A stretch of 13,096 nt of DNA from JBAWAP01 sp049589355 (GTDB lineage Bacteria; Chloroflexota; Anaerolineae; VGOG01), in NCBI GenBank assembly GCA_049589355.1, contig JBAWAP010000057.1:1-13096 (forward strand), in the 5' to 3' direction. Below are positions 12,831 through 13,096 of the stretch, piece after piece. How positions within the stretch are numbered: position 1 is the first letter of the stretch; the number at the start of each line of letters is the position of its first letter. A program made the translations under genes and the position numbers. The notes below the pieces were generated by a model, which had not been told where the DNA came from, did not search any database, and was given only the letters and a program-made list of their open reading frames with translations.

Positions 12831-12870
12831 GCCCAACGGCTTCGAGCACACCCGCCCGCGCCGGGTGTGC
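12831..12870 (-). other. Strong hairpin plus attC-like core upstream of the small membrane gene
   Basis: GCACACCCG (12846-12854) and CGGGTGTGC (12862-12870) form a perfect nine-base-pair stem. Read on the minus strand it is followed by TCGAAGCC and GTTGGGC (12837-12831), the GTTRRRY pattern of an attC R' box, 53 bases before the gene. The other half (GGCTTCGA and GCCCAAC on the far side) is missing, so this is at most half an attC. It could equally be a simple hairpin. Confidence 0.35.
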
Positions 12871-12949
12871 AAAACTTACCTCACCTCAAGACCACCAACA
12901 AATTCAAGAACTGCCGATACAACAGAGCGCCGAAGGCGCGGGTCGGCTC

Positions 12950-13096
12950 GTAGGGTCAGGGGATGGCGTCTGGGATATCACCTCCTGGTTTCCATCCCCT
13001 GCCACCTCGAACCGTACGTGAGGTTTTCCCTCATACGGCTCTCCGACAGCCTTCTTCCTGAGGCTTTCGTAGTGCCCGTCACTGTTGCCTTATCAG
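12950..13096 (-). mobile_element. 3' end of a group II intron (domains V and VI)
   Basis: On the minus strand, domain V occupies 13041 to 13009. It starts GAGCCGTAT and ends ACGTACGGTTC, with an A-rich loop between GAGG and CCTC; the AGC catalytic triad and the two-base bulge are in place. Domain VI follows: CAGGGGATGG (13001-12992) pairs with CCATCCCCTG (12966-12957). A bulged A lies at 12956, seven bases from the probable 3' splice site after CCCTAC at 12950. The intron body, including any reverse transcriptase, lies beyond the right edge, so completeness is unknown. This end is intact by inspection, unlike fragments A and B. Confidence 0.85.

Noticed and set aside
12309..12872. 187-residue open frame on the minus strand
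   Set aside because: It overlaps the small membrane protein gene in another frame, has no family features, and reads through hairpins.
1..13096. CRISPR array
   Set aside because: No regularly spaced repeats with unique spacers were seen; all repeats found are palindromic interspersed elements or intron fragments.
12978..13096. Open minus-strand frame through domain V into domain VI as the tail of a protein
   Set aside because: It crosses the catalytic RNA domain; the structure explains the sequence better than coding.

Overview
The window looks like a chromosomal stretch from a Chloroflexota-type bacterium, probably Anaerolineae-like or a relative assembled from a metagenome. This is inferred from the alanine/threonine/proline-rich linker behind the lipoprotein cysteine, the carbohydrate and peptide ABC importers, and the density of short palindromic intergenic repeats. 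No taxonomic marker gene is present except a tRNA.

Left part (1-4800, minus strand): an operon-like set. In transcription order it holds a strong promoter (4770-4798), a 28-codon remnant of an IclR-type regulator (4648-4734), a family 5 solute-binding protein carrying an N-terminal LysM domain (2732-4540), a DppB-type permease (1638-2660), and a tandemly duplicated Asp/Glu/hydantoin racemase-family protein (66-1574). No DppC permease or ATPase lies in the window. The set suggests uptake of a peptide, amino-acid-like or hydantoin-like compound followed by racemization or isomerization.

Middle part (4990-10760, plus strand): a FadR/GntR regulator (5088-5831) with its own near-consensus promoter and an 11-bp FadR-type operator in its leader. 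It is followed by a KDPG-aldolase-like protein fused to a VOC domain (6017-7039), two sugar-type ABC permeases (7125-8054, 8056-8895) and a Tat/lipoprotein family 1 solute-binding protein (9205-10590). This reads as a regulated sugar or sugar-acid uptake and cleavage operon, with the ATPase supplied from elsewhere. Two 112-bp miniature inverted-repeat elements, each with a perfect 8-bp target duplication, sit between its genes in the same orientation. One of them landed inside an older 15-bp-arm palindrome.

Right part (10719-13096, minus strand): a terminator hairpin, a tRNA-Lys(CTT) gene with encoded CCA, and then an accessory region. That region contains two 5' group II intron fragments in the same orientation (start points 11247 and 12233), which bracket an overlapping DUF4160-DUF2442 gene pair. 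An attC-like quasi-palindrome begins at the DUF2442 stop codon and is interrupted by the first intron fragment. Further right are a small three-helix membrane protein gene (12500-12778) and the 3' end (domains V and VI) of a third group II intron that runs off the right edge. The most unusual parts are the cassette/intron arrangement, the MITE pair, the LysM-substrate-binding fusion and the exact internal duplication of the racemase.
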